Shown: positions 24,982 through 33,121 of the stretch, piece by piece
Layout of the letters: each line of letters begins with the position of its first letter
How positions within the stretch are numbered: the first letter of the stretch is position 1
Source of the DNA: Streptomyces griseofuscus
GTDB lineage: Bacteria > Actinomycetota > Actinomycetes > Streptomycetales > Streptomycetaceae
Reading direction: 5' to 3'
DNA length: 64,000 bases
Assembly (NCBI RefSeq): GCF_014673495.1
Contig: NZ_CP051006.1
Location: forward strand, 4,774,001 to 4,838,000
Translations under genes and position numbers: made by a program
Notes under the pieces: generated by a model
What the model saw: the letters and a program-made list of their open reading frames with translations, nothing else
What the model was told of the DNA's origin: nothing
Databases searched by the model: none

Positions 24982-25331
24982 GGCCCAGCCCCTCCGCTCG
25001 CGGGTTCTCCCGGAACCGCCCGGAACCGGAAGCCGTTCCTACGTTTCATTCCGCGCGGCTGCCCAGCCGCGTTTCCCTGAAACTCAATGCGGCAAACAGC
25101 ACGTGATCGATTAGGGGCTTGTTTCAGTCACTAGCGATCCGCTTCGATCAGATATACACGTACCGTCTGTGGGGAAAGTGTGAAGGGGGCACTATCACCT
25201 GCGGCGCTCCCGCGGTGCGCTTTGACACAAAGAGACGTGCCTTGTCGGTGGTGCCGACTACATTCGGGACAACGGACGCACGGTCGCACGGACACCGGCG
25301 GGCCGGACGACGGGCGAGGGGAGGGGACCCC
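24982..25331. other. 350-bp divergent promoter region
   Basis: Lies between the STAS and ECF sigma genes. It is clearly lower in G+C than its surroundings (e.g. 25119-25160). A TATACA element at 25152 and a TTGACA at 25222 are visible but I find no -35/-10 pair of good spacing. The reading frame of the sigma gene stays open up to 25119, but I see no coding-like pattern in it. Confidence 0.5.
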
Positions 25332-25943
25332 ATGGCCAAGATGGACGCGCCACCACGCTGGGACCGCAAGATGCAGCAGCGGCTCGCCCGCGGTGAGGCG
25401 GCCGCCCTGGGTGAGGCGTACGACCGGTTCGCCTCCCTGGTGCACAGCCTGGCCCACCGTGTCCTCGGCGACGAGAAGGCCGCCGACGCCGTCACCCGCG
25501 AGGTCTTCGCCCATATCTGGGAACACCCCGAGACGTACGACCCGAAGCGGGGCCCGCTGCGCACCTGGATCGCGGCGGTGACGCACCGGGTGGCCGTCCA
25601 GCGCCTGCGCGACCGGGAGGAGCGGAGGCGGGACGAGGGACCGGACGGCGCCGAGGACCTGCTGGGCGGCGAGGAGGATCTGATGGGCGGCGAGGAGGAC
25701 CTGGAGAGCAAGGTGCGCCGTGCCTCCGTGGCCGCCCGCGCCGACTACATCGTGCACTCCATGCCGGTCCCGCTGCGCCGCGCTCTCGAACTGGCGTACT
25801 TCCAGCGCCGCGACTACCGCCAGACCGCCGCCGACCTCGGCGTCACCGAGGACGAGGCGCGCCGCCGGCTCCGCCTCGGCCTGCAACTGCTGTCCACCGC
25901 CCATGACGCGGGGGCGCCCCCGGGTTACGGCGGTGCGGCATGA
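25332..25943 (+). CDS. ECF-type RNA polymerase sigma factor
   Basis: 203 aa. Region 2: ALGEAYDRFASLVHSLAHRV and EVFAHIWEHPETYDPKRGPL; region 4: MPVPLRRALELAYFQRRDYR and DLGVTEDEARRRLRLGL. Between them is an acidic linker with a duplicated heptad (LGGEEDL, MGGEEDL) from a 21-bp tandem duplication at 25661-25702. ATG 25332 has GAGGGGACC upstream. The next gene, overlapping by ATGA, encodes its presumed zinc-finger anti-sigma factor. Confidence 0.88.
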   Translation: MAKMDAPPRWDRKMQQRLARGEAAALGEAYDRFASLVHSLAHRVLGDEKAADAVTREVFAHIWEHPETYDPKRGPLRTWIAAVTHRVAVQRLRDREERRRDEGPDGAEDLLGGEEDLMGGEEDLESKVRRASVAARADYIVHSMPVPLRRALELAYFQRRDYRQTAADLGVTEDEARRRLRLGLQLLSTAHDAGAPPGYGGAA

Positions 25944-27190
25944 GCGGCGCGGAGGAGTTCCGGGTGGAGTTCGGGGAGCCCCGTGAGCGGCGGATACCGA
26001 CGCCCCGCGCCTCCGTGGAGGACGGCGGCCGCCCGCTGCCCGATCCCGCCGGCCGGGGCGAGGACGTGTCCGTGCCGCTCGTTCTGCCGCACGACGTGCT
26101 GAAGTCGCTGCTCGGCGCGTGGGCGCTGGCCGCGTGCTCGGCGGCGGAGACGGACGCGGTGGAGCACCACCTGGGCGACTGCGGTGCCTGTGCCGACGAG
26201 GCCCGTCGGCTGCGCGAGGCGGTCGGCCTGCTGCACCAGCCCGAGACCCTCGACCTGGACCCGGCGCTGCGCACCCGCGTCCTGGACGCCTGCCTCGACC
26301 GCCGGCCACCGCGCATCCCGGTACCGGAGTGGGCCGCGCCGTACGACGCGGAGACCGCCCGCCTGGACGCGCTGCTCCAGGACTTCGGCGACGCGGAATG
26401 GCATGCGCCGGTGCGGCTGCGGTGGTTCGAGGACGACGCCCAGACGACCCGCCGTACGACCGTCGCGGGTGTGATCGCGCACCTCCTGGCGGTCGACGGG
26501 GTGATCGCGACGGCACTCGGCCTGGACGACCCGCTCGGCCACGCGCCCGGGGCGGCGGGCCCGTCGGTCCGCACCGAGGCGTACTGGCGGTCCACACCCT
26601 TCCCGCAGACCCGCGCGGTCCACGCGCCCTGGCGCGAGCAGACCCACGCCCTGGTGCGGACGGTCTCCTTCACCGGAGGCAGCGCACGCGGACTCACCGT
26701 CCCCTACGGCGGCTTCGAACTCCCCCTGCACGACGCGATGCTGGACCGCGCGTTCGGCTGCTGGGTGCACGCGGAGGACATCGCGGACGCGGTCGACTAT
26801 CCGTACCGCCCGCCGGCTCCGCGCCACCTGAACAAGATGATCGACCTCGCCGTGCGCCTCCTCCCGGGCGCCCTGGCCGCCCGCCGCCGCTCCGGCCTCT
26901 CCACCCCGCCCCGCACCATCCGCCACTTGACCCCCGCCGGCCACCCCGGCCGCACCCTCCGCCTGGAGATCGAGGGCCCCGCCGGCGGCAACTGGCTGAT
27001 CCCCCTCGACTCCCCGTCCGCCACCCCCTCCACCGACTGGGAGGTCGCCCACGTCGCCCTGGACTCCGTCGAGTTCTGCCACCTGGCCGCGGGCCACCTC
27101 CTCCCGGAGGAAGCGGCGGCGGGCCAACTCGGCGACAAGGAGGCGATCAGGGATGTGCTGTATGCGACGGCGTCGTTGAGCAGGATGTGA
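25940..27190 (+). CDS. Zinc-finger anti-sigma factor fused to a maleylpyruvate-isomerase/mycothiol-type domain
   Basis: 416 aa; ATG overlaps the sigma stop (ATGA). Residues about 50-100 form a zinc-finger anti-sigma domain with the H-x3-C-x2-C motif in HHLGDCGACADEA. From about 130 to the end it matches the mycothiol-dependent maleylpyruvate isomerase (DinB-like) fold: TTVAGVIAHLLAVDG, and FGCWVHAEDIADAV, whose His is the usual metal/thiol-site residue. Probably a redox- or thiol-sensing anti-sigma factor for the sigma upstream. A strong terminator follows. Confidence 0.8.
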   Translation: MSGAEEFRVEFGEPRERRIPTPRASVEDGGRPLPDPAGRGEDVSVPLVLPHDVLKSLLGAWALAACSAAETDAVEHHLGDCGACADEARRLREAVGLLHQPETLDLDPALRTRVLDACLDRRPPRIPVPEWAAPYDAETARLDALLQDFGDAEWHAPVRLRWFEDDAQTTRRTTVAGVIAHLLAVDGVIATALGLDDPLGHAPGAAGPSVRTEAYWRSTPFPQTRAVHAPWREQTHALVRTVSFTGGSARGLTVPYGGFELPLHDAMLDRAFGCWVHAEDIADAVDYPYRPPAPRHLNKMIDLAVRLLPGALAARRRSGLSTPPRTIRHLTPAGHPGRTLRLEIEGPAGGNWLIPLDSPSATPSTDWEVAHVALDSVEFCHLAAGHLLPEEAAAGQLGDKEAIRDVLYATASLSRM

Positions 27191-27197
27191 CACAGGA

Positions 27198-27235
27198 AAG
27201 GGCGCCCGGCGGAGTACGTGCCGCCGGGCGCCCTT
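27198..27235 (+). terminator. 15-bp terminator hairpin
   Basis: AAGGGCGCCCGGCGG - AGTACGTG - CCGCCGGGCGCCCTT, perfect 15-bp stem ending 7 bp after the anti-sigma stop. Marks the end of the core operon and the edge of an accessory patch. Confidence 0.85.
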
Positions 27236-27251
27236 CGCTGTTCTGCGCGTC

Positions 27252-27356
27252 CTACGAGAACTGGTGGAGGAAGTCCATCCAGGTCTCGTGGGAGAAGGTG
27301 AGGAGGGGGCCGTCGTCCTGCTTGCTGTCACGGACGGCCCGGCCGGCGGGGGCTGC
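27252..27356 (-). pseudogene. DUF397 remnant
   Basis: The last 35 codons read AAPAGRAVRDSKQDDGPLLT then FSHETWMDFLHQFS, matching the conserved C-terminal end of DUF397 proteins (V-R-D-S-K-x-P-D-G-P-x-L-x-F). The N-terminal half is missing and no start or ribosome binding site is present. It lies downstream of an XRE gene on the same strand, where an intact DUF397 gene is usual. Confidence 0.6.
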
Positions 27357-27381
27357 GGAGATCCTCGGGGAGAAGGGCTGA

Positions 27382-27561
27382 GCCCTGCGCCACCGAGGCT
27401 CCGACGCCCGCTGGTGCCCCTGGGCCAAACGCAACCGCGCGGCCAACCACCGGCTGCCGATCCTGTGCGACGAGGCGTGCTGGCAGAGCACCACGCATCC
27501 CTACCGACCACATTGGGAAACCGCCGACAACGTGGTACGGCCGTACGTGCTCAAGCATTGA
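27382..27561 (+). pseudogene. Orphan reading-frame fragment (C-terminal 59 codons)
   Basis: Open frame ALRHRGSDARWCPWAKRNRA to VVRPYVLKH directly preceded by TGA and lacking a start codon. It resembles a short hypothetical protein that I remember near XRE regulators and integrated elements of Streptomyces (Trp/Cys-rich WCPWAKRNR and ADNVVRPYV). It sits where the DUF397 N-terminus should be, on the opposite strand, so this looks like a deletion or insertion junction. Confidence 0.45.
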
Positions 27562-27583
27562 GGACGTACGACCGGCACCGGCG

Positions 27584-28435
27584 TCAGCCCAGCGCGTCGA
27601 TCGCCTTCACGATCAGGGCACGTGCCTCGGCGCCGTAGACGGCCATGCTCCGGAGCTGCTCGAACGCCTTTACATAGAGCGCGATCTCGGAGGGCTGGGT
27701 GATGTTCACCTCGGCGGAGACCAGCTCTACAGAGGCGAGGGTGTCATCGTGCACGTGGAACGTTTCCTTCGGCCACATCGAGCGCTCACGGGTGGCTGTC
27801 GGAACGATGCCGAACGACACCTGCGGGAGCGCGCCGGCGGTGAGGAGATAGCCGAGCTGGGCGGCCATCGCCTCGGCGTTGCCGAGTTGGTAGTAGAGAA
27901 CCGCTTCCTCAATGAGGAACACGTACCGGTGGCCGGGCTCATGGATCACCTGTGACCGGCGCACACGTGCCGCGGCAGCCTCCATGGCGTCGTTGGGCAC
28001 TTCGCGGAAGCGGGCGTCGATGCTCAGCAGAGCCTGTGCGTACCCCTCGGTCTGGAGAAGCCCCGGGACGAGGGTCGGGGAGTACACGCGCAGCAACTCG
28101 GTTGACCGGTAGAGCTCGACGTAGCTGTCCTGGAGCCTGGCCAGTCCCGCCCGCACCCGCTGCTGCCACTCGCGGTACAGGGACTCCGCGTGCTGTGAGG
28201 CGGCGATCAGATCGGCCGCCTGGTCCGTGGCGCCGCTCGCACGACACCACAGGCGGATATCGGTCGGAGAGGGAGGTGTGCGGGCGTTTTCGATGCGCGA
28301 CGTCTTGGCGTGGTGCCAACCGCACTCGTTGGCCAGCTCGGTGACCGTCAGGCCTGCACTCCTCCTCAGATCACGCAGTCGCCGGGCCACGTTCTGGCGG
28401 GCGGCTTGCGCGGAGGAGGATGGAGACGTGGTCAT
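27584..28435 (-). CDS. XRE-family regulator with DUF5753/Scr1-type domain
   Basis: 283 aa. N-terminal helix-turn-helix (LRDLRRSAGLTVTELANECG, HHAKTSRIENARTPPS) and C-terminal Scr1/DUF5753 domain (LLRVYSPTLVPGLLQTEGYA, VFLIEEAVLYYQLGNAEAMA). These regulators usually pair with a DUF397 or DUF6879 protein and influence antibiotic production or act like an antitoxin. Here DUF6879 lies upstream (22 bp) and a DUF397 remnant downstream. ATG 28435. Confidence 0.88.
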   Translation of the reverse strand: MTTSPSSSAQAARQNVARRLRDLRRSAGLTVTELANECGWHHAKTSRIENARTPPSPTDIRLWCRASGATDQAADLIAASQHAESLYREWQQRVRAGLARLQDSYVELYRSTELLRVYSPTLVPGLLQTEGYAQALLSIDARFREVPNDAMEAAAARVRRSQVIHEPGHRYVFLIEEAVLYYQLGNAEAMAAQLGYLLTAGALPQVSFGIVPTATRERSMWPKETFHVHDDTLASVELVSAEVNITQPSEIALYVKAFEQLRSMAVYGAEARALIVKAIDALG

Positions 28436-28457
28436 GAACTGGCCAACGACACTTCTG

Positions 28458-28991
28458 TCAGTGGATCTCGTAGATCTCGTGGGGGACGGCGCGTTCCCAG
28501 ACTGCCTCGAAGGCGTCCGAACACTGCTTGACGATACCCGGCTCGGAACGCAACTCCAATGGCGGGTCGGCCCATTCGCCCACGCCGGTGAAGTGATTGA
28601 AGAGAACCTGCGTCCCGTCGAAGATCCACAGATCCGCGCCCGGCAGCATCAGATCGACCGCGCGCGGGCGCGCCAACCACCGCACCTGCTCGCCGGCCAC
28701 AATGTTGACCACCGTGCCCGCATGCTCATAACGGATGTAGTCGGTGACCGGCTCGGAGACGACGCGTGCACGTCGTACGACCACGCCCCGGGCGACTGCA
28801 CGGGAGATCAGGTCCACCCAGGGCGACCAGTACTCCGAGGCGGGGTCAAGGTCCCTGTGGCCCGTGTCGAGCCACGCGTTGAAGTCGTCGGCCTCGTCGC
28901 CGACCGCGTACTGGTCACGCATTTCGAGGTGGACCGCCGAGTGCTGGACGGCCTCCATCAGTTCGTCAAAGCTGGGCACGTTCTGCGGCAT
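28458..28991 (-). CDS. DUF6879 family protein
   Basis: 177 aa. Signature parts: SAVHLEMRDQYAVGDEADDF, VVVRRARVVSEPVTDYIRYE, VNIVAGEQVRWLARPRA. The family is found next to XRE/Scr1 regulators in streptomycetes and may be the effector of a toxin-antitoxin-like pair; function unproven. Its start overlaps the end of the 85-aa gene by 26 bp, so the three genes are one operon. Confidence 0.85.
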   Translation of the reverse strand: MPQNVPSFDELMEAVQHSAVHLEMRDQYAVGDEADDFNAWLDTGHRDLDPASEYWSPWVDLISRAVARGVVVRRARVVSEPVTDYIRYEHAGTVVNIVAGEQVRWLARPRAVDLMLPGADLWIFDGTQVLFNHFTGVGEWADPPLELRSEPGIVKQCSDAFEAVWERAVPHEIYEIH

Positions 28992-29223
28992 CGCAGGCCC
29001 CCCTCAGCATCGGCACCAGGCGGGCCGGAATCCGGATCACGCTCTCATGGTCGGGAATGCCTTTCGCGTGCCCAGGCGCGGTGTTCTGCACGCACTGCCC
29101 TCGCGTCGCTTCGTCGGCCGTGTAGCTCTGGATCACGATGTCCGCGTTGGCCTCGTCCACCCACACGGTAGGTGATCCGCTCTGCCCGGTGTTCGGGTCG
29201 ACACCGATGAACTCTAAGCGCAT
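28966..29223 (-). CDS. Small conserved operon protein (85 aa), unknown function
   Basis: Starts MRLEFIGVDPNTGQSGSPTV; ATG 29223 has GGAG seven bases upstream. Contains VWVDEANADIVIQSYTADEA, which I recall from short proteins preceding DUF6879 genes, and no signal peptide or membrane segment. First gene of the DUF6879/XRE operon; a frame upstream to 29265 lacks a ribosome site. Confidence 0.7.
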   Translation of the reverse strand: MRLEFIGVDPNTGQSGSPTVWVDEANADIVIQSYTADEATRGQCVQNTAPGHAKGIPDHESVIRIPARLVPMLRGACDAAERAQL

Positions 29224-29380
29224 GACCATCTCCAATACTGCTCCTCGTGCGCCGATGTGCATCAACTTCCCTGTCTCGCAGGAAGGTTGTCAAGGTCAAG
29301 AATCGGCTACATCACTCGTTGGGTGGGTTGTATGCACATTGGCGCACATCGCTGGCCGCATCGCTCACCGTCTCTCTAAC

Positions 29381-30060
29381 GTGAGCGTCATGAGACGGGC
29401 TGCCGACCGCGGCTTCAACCACCGCCAGGCGCTGACCGAGGAGTGGCTCCGAACCCGGGTTCTCACCCGTGTGTCCGGCGTACGATTCCTCCCCTACCAG
29501 GTGCGGCAGATGAGCCGCGAGCACCTCCCCGTGATGCTTCGCCGGGAGGGCAGAAAGGGCACGGCCCGCATCGCCGTGGATCTGGTGAAGGTCTCCGCGC
29601 GGTGGCGCTGCCTGCCCTTCCACTACTTCCGCTACGGCGCATACGGACGTGGGATGTCCGCGGAGGCGGTGCGCGCGTTCCTGCCGGAGACCGTCCTGTT
29701 CCATCGGCTTCTGCCCCATGTGAACCGGGACACCGTCGCCCTGGACGACAAGACGTCCTGCAAGAGGATCCTGGCCTCGGCGGGCATCCCGCAGCCGGAG
29801 TTGATCGCGAGTGGCGACCGCCGCATCGGAACCACCGCTGACGGCGAGGCGGTATCACTGACGGACGTCCTCAACCTCGCTCGTGGCTCCGGGCGCGTGG
29901 TGGTCAAACCCGCCCGCTATTCCAGCGGGGGATCGGGCGTCGTCATCGTGCGGCCCGGCGAGGACGGCTTCGACCTCTCGACCTACGCGCATCAGTGGGG
30001 CACATGGCTGGTGGAGCGGCATGTCCCGCAACACCGCGATCTGGTCATGCTGAACCCCTG
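29381..30060 (+). pseudogene. Truncated ATP-grasp (sugar-transfer-associated) gene
   Basis: About 226 codons of an ATP-grasp protein. Visible: KTSCKRILASAGIPQPELI (end of the pre-ATP-grasp part), RVVVKPARYSSGGSGVVIV with the ATP-binding Lys, and ERHVPQHRDLVMLNP, where intact relatives continue S-S-V-N-T-V-R into the metal-binding second half. Homology stops exactly at LNP (about 30057) and the frame then runs into unrelated codons. The missing C-terminal half should make it inactive. GTG 29381 or ATG 29390 is the start; divergent from the DUF6879 operon. Confidence 0.7.
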
Positions 30061-30237
30061 TGCGGCGGAGGCGAGCTGTTCTTCGAAAACCCTGCCCAGG
30101 ACTTCAAGCCCCCTTCCGGCACCCTGGTCGCCTTCCCCGCCACCCGCGACCACATCCACGGCGTTCGCCCGATCACGAGGGGCGAGCGCGTCACCCTTGT
30201 CGTACGCACGGATGCTGAAGTGGCTGGAGCGCGCTAA
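30061..30237 (+). pseudogene. C-terminal fragment of a 2-oxoglutarate/Fe(II) oxygenase
   Basis: In the frame ending at 30237 the sequence CGGGELFFENPAQ, then SGTLVAFPATRDHIHGVRPI and TRGERVTLVVRTD, is the last beta-helix part of prolyl-4-hydroxylase-like dioxygenases, with distal His of HGV and the 2-oxoglutarate Arg of R-x-T. The N-terminal part with the H-x-D pair is absent. It is joined out of frame to the ATP-grasp fragment within a few bases of 30060, so a deletion probably fused two biosynthetic genes. Confidence 0.7.
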
Positions 30238-30293
30238 GACAACGGTCTCGAAAGACGTGAGGGTGCGGAGCTGTCGCAGATCGGCACCCTGAA

Positions 30294-31817
30294 TTACGAC
30301 GGTTCGAACCGCTCGCGCAATTTGTGCTTGAGTACCTTCCGCAGCGTCTCGTTCCGCGGCAGCTCCGCCACCACCTCCAGCCGCTCGGGAAGCTTGTGCG
30401 TGGCCAAGCCGTGCGTGCGGAGGTATGACACGACCTCCGGCAAGGTCAACTCTGATGCGCCCGGACGGCGTTCCAGTACCGCGCACACCAACTCACCCCG
30501 CTCCGCGTCCGGCAGACCTATCACCGCCACGTCCCCCACCCCTGGATGTCCGTGCAGCAGGTCCTCGATCTCCTTCGCGGAGATGTTCTCGCCCTTGCGG
30601 ATGATCACGTCCTTGGCGCGGCCGGTGAGGACGAGGTGGCCGGTGGGGGTGAGGTGGCCGAGGTCGCCGGTGGGGAGGTAGCCGTCGGGGGTGAAGGGGG
30701 AGTCGGAGGCGCCGAGGTAGCCGTGGCAGACGGCCTCGCCGCGCAGGTGGATCTCGCCGTCCACGATGCGGATGTCCATGCCCGCGGGTGGGCGGCCCTC
30801 CGTCGTGGCCAGGTTGGCGGGGGTGTCCGCGGGGTCGCCCATGGTGATCATCGGGGCCTCGGTCATGCCGTAGCCGTGGGTGAGCTGGACGCCCAGTTCG
30901 CGGACCACCTGGTGGTAGAGCTCGGGCGGCTTGGGGGCGCCGCCGCCCGCGAGGAGGCGGAGGGTGGGGATCAGACGGGTGCCGGGCCGCTTGCGCTGTT
31001 CCGTGAGGAAGAGGGAGTAGAAGGCGGTGGAGCCGCCGGCCACCGTCACCCCGTGGCGGCGGTACTCCGGCAGGGAGTCCGGGAGCGCGAAGTGTTCCAG
31101 GAGCAGCGCCGGGACGCCGTACAGCAGCAGCATCACCAGGTAGTCCGCGCCGCCCACGTGCGCGTAGGGGAAGGCGATCGAGCCGACGTCGTCCGGGCGC
31201 AGCCGCAGCGCGTGGGCCAGGCAGGAGCCCGCCGCGATCAGGGAGCGGTCGGAGTGCAGGACGCCCTTGGGGGCGGAGGTGGTGCCCGAGGTCCAGTAGA
31301 TCCAGCGGACCTGGGTGCCGGAGGGGGGTGGGGAGGGGAGGGTGGAAGGGTCGCCGGTGGGGAGGGTGTCGTAGGCCGGGAAGACGCCGGGGGCGCCCAG
31401 GCGGTGGGCCATCGCCGTGTGGTCGTGGCCGCGCCACACCCCCGGGACCGCGAAGAACGAAGCCCCCGAGCGCCGTAGCGCGAAGGCCACCTCGCGGTCC
31501 CGGTAGAAGGGGATCAGCGGGGACTGGACGGCGCCGAGGCGGGCCAGTGCCAGGGACAGTACGGCCGTTTCGATACGGGTCGGCAGCTGCCAGACCACCA
31601 CCGTGCCGGGGCACACCCCCATGGCGTACAGGCCCGCCGCCACCCGCTCCGCCCGCGCGCACAGTTCGCCGAAGGTCAGCGAGCGGGACGACTGGAGGAA
31701 GACCGGGCGGTCGGGGGTGAGGGCGGCTCGGCGGGCGGCCAGCTCCCACAGGGTGCGGGCACAACTCAGGGATAGTGCGGTCTCGTTCACGGATGCCAGA
31801 GGGGACGGGGCTTCCAT
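30294..31817 (-). CDS. AMP-forming acyl-CoA ligase
   Basis: 507 aa. P-loop YWTSGTTSAPKGV near residue 178, YGMTEAP near 318, TGDLGHL near 390, GRAKDVIIRKGENISAKEIE hinge, and C-terminal Lys in LRKVLKHKLRE. The ANL-family ligase would activate a carboxylic acid as CoA thioester; the closest feel is cyclohexanecarboxylate/medium-chain ligases. Two CTGAC-N5-GTCAG operators lie between it and the divergent amidohydrolase gene. Gene starts ATG 31817. Confidence 0.88.
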   Translation of the reverse strand: MEAPSPLASVNETALSLSCARTLWELAARRAALTPDRPVFLQSSRSLTFGELCARAERVAAGLYAMGVCPGTVVVWQLPTRIETAVLSLALARLGAVQSPLIPFYRDREVAFALRRSGASFFAVPGVWRGHDHTAMAHRLGAPGVFPAYDTLPTGDPSTLPSPPPSGTQVRWIYWTSGTTSAPKGVLHSDRSLIAAGSCLAHALRLRPDDVGSIAFPYAHVGGADYLVMLLLYGVPALLLEHFALPDSLPEYRRHGVTVAGGSTAFYSLFLTEQRKRPGTRLIPTLRLLAGGGAPKPPELYHQVVRELGVQLTHGYGMTEAPMITMGDPADTPANLATTEGRPPAGMDIRIVDGEIHLRGEAVCHGYLGASDSPFTPDGYLPTGDLGHLTPTGHLVLTGRAKDVIIRKGENISAKEIEDLLHGHPGVGDVAVIGLPDAERGELVCAVLERRPGASELTLPEVVSYLRTHGLATHKLPERLEVVAELPRNETLRKVLKHKLRERFEPS

Positions 31818-31851
31818 GGTCGTCGCCTGCCTTGCCGCCCGGGACAGTTTA

Positions 31852-31897
31852 CTGACGGGGTGTCAGGTATGTGGCATGCTAGCTGACGTAGCGTCAG
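31852..31897. promoter_or_regulatory. Two CTGAC-N5-GTCAG operators (regulon sites 1 and 2)
   Basis: CTGACGGGGTGTCAG at 31852-31866 and CTGACGTAGCGTCAG at 31883-31897; centres are 31 bp, about three helical turns, apart. They lie between the divergent CoA ligase (start 31817) and amidohydrolase (start 31925), 28 bp before the latter. Site 2 is identical to the site at 49174. Confidence 0.8.
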
Positions 31898-31924
31898 ACA
31901 GGACCGGTCCGGCGGAGGGGAACC

Positions 31925-33121
31925 ATGGCGAGCGAACTGCCCCGCATCATCAGCGTCGACGACCACGTGATCGAGCCCGCCCACCTCTTCGAGACCTGGC
32001 TGCCGGCGAGGTACCGGGAGCGGGGGCCGCAGCCGCTCACCGCCGGGATCGGTGAACTCGCCTATGTGGGCGGGAAGTACCAGATCTCCATGGATCCCGA
32101 GGGGCCCGCGACGGACTGGTGGATCTATGAGGACCTGAAGTTCCCGTACAAGCGCAACATCGCCGCCGTCGGCTTCGACCGCGACGAGATGACCCTGGAG
32201 GGGATCACCCGGGAGCAGATGCGACAGGGGTGCTGGGATCCCACGGCGCGGCTGGCGGACATGGATCTCAACCATGTGGAGGGGAGCCTGTGCTTCCCCA
32301 CCTTCCCCCGCTTCTGCGGGCAGACCTTCGCCGAGGCGCACGACAAGGAGGTCGCCCTCGCCTGTGTGCGCGCCTACAACGACTGGATGGTGGAGGAGTG
32401 GTGCGGCGACAGCGGGGGGCGGCTCATCCCGCTGTGCCTGATCCCCTTGTGGGACGTGGAGTTGGCGGTCGGGGAGATACGGCGGAACGCCGCGCGCGGG
32501 GTGCGGGCCGTCACCTTCTCCGAGATCCCGACGCACCTCGGGCTGCCGTCCATCCACACCGGCTACTGGGATCCGTTCTTCGCCGTCTGCCAGGACACCG
32601 GCACGGTCGTCAACATGCACATCGGCAGCAGCTCCCAGATGCCCGCCGCCTCCCCTGACGCCCCGCCCGCCGTCCAGGCCTCCCTCAGCTTCAACAACGC
32701 GATGGCCTCGATGATGGACTACCTCTTCAGCGGGGTCCTGGTGCGCTTCCCGAAGCTCAAACTCGCGTACTCCGAAGGGCAGATGGGGTGGGTGCCGTAC
32801 GCCCTGGAGCGCGCCGACGACGTGTGGGCCGAGCACCGGGCCTGGGGCGGGGTGCGCGATCTGGTGCCCGAGCCCCCGTCGACGTACTACTACCGCCAGA
32901 TCTACTGCTGCTTCTTCCGCGACAAGCACGGCGTGGCCTCGATCGACGTCGTCGGCCGTGACAACGCCACCTTCGAGACCGACTATCCGCACGTCGACTC
33001 GACCTTCCCGCACACCGAGGAGGTCGCCCTCGACCATGTGCGCGGCCTGGACGAGGAGACCGTGTACAAGCTGATGCGCGGCAACGCCATCCGCATGCTC
33101 GGCCTCGACCTGGACCGGTGA
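31925..33121 (+). CDS. Amidohydrolase-family (ACMSD-like) protein
   Basis: 398 aa. Amidohydrolase_2 fold: N-terminal SVDDHVIEPAHLFETWL replaces the standard H-x-H of strand 1 by H-V-I-E, later AVTFSEIPTHLGLPSI, NMHIGSS, and the terminal ETDYPHVDSTFPHT with metal-site Asp. Related enzymes decarboxylate or hydrolyse ring compounds. In this acyl-CoA cluster it probably acts on a cyclic intermediate or product; substrate unknown. ATG 31925 follows GGAGGGGAA. It opens an operon with two acyl-CoA dehydrogenases; operators 1 and 2 are just upstream. Confidence 0.8.
   Translation: MASELPRIISVDDHVIEPAHLFETWLPARYRERGPQPLTAGIGELAYVGGKYQISMDPEGPATDWWIYEDLKFPYKRNIAAVGFDRDEMTLEGITREQMRQGCWDPTARLADMDLNHVEGSLCFPTFPRFCGQTFAEAHDKEVALACVRAYNDWMVEEWCGDSGGRLIPLCLIPLWDVELAVGEIRRNAARGVRAVTFSEIPTHLGLPSIHTGYWDPFFAVCQDTGTVVNMHIGSSSQMPAASPDAPPAVQASLSFNNAMASMMDYLFSGVLVRFPKLKLAYSEGQMGWVPYALERADDVWAEHRAWGGVRDLVPEPPSTYYYRQIYCCFFRDKHGVASIDVVGRDNATFETDYPHVDSTFPHTEEVALDHVRGLDEETVYKLMRGNAIRMLGLDLDR

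Noticed and set aside
25119..25331. N-terminal extension of the ECF sigma factor to 25119
   Set aside because: Region is A+T-richer, has no ribosome site at its start, and the family begins near the ATG at 25332, which has GAGGGGACC ahead.
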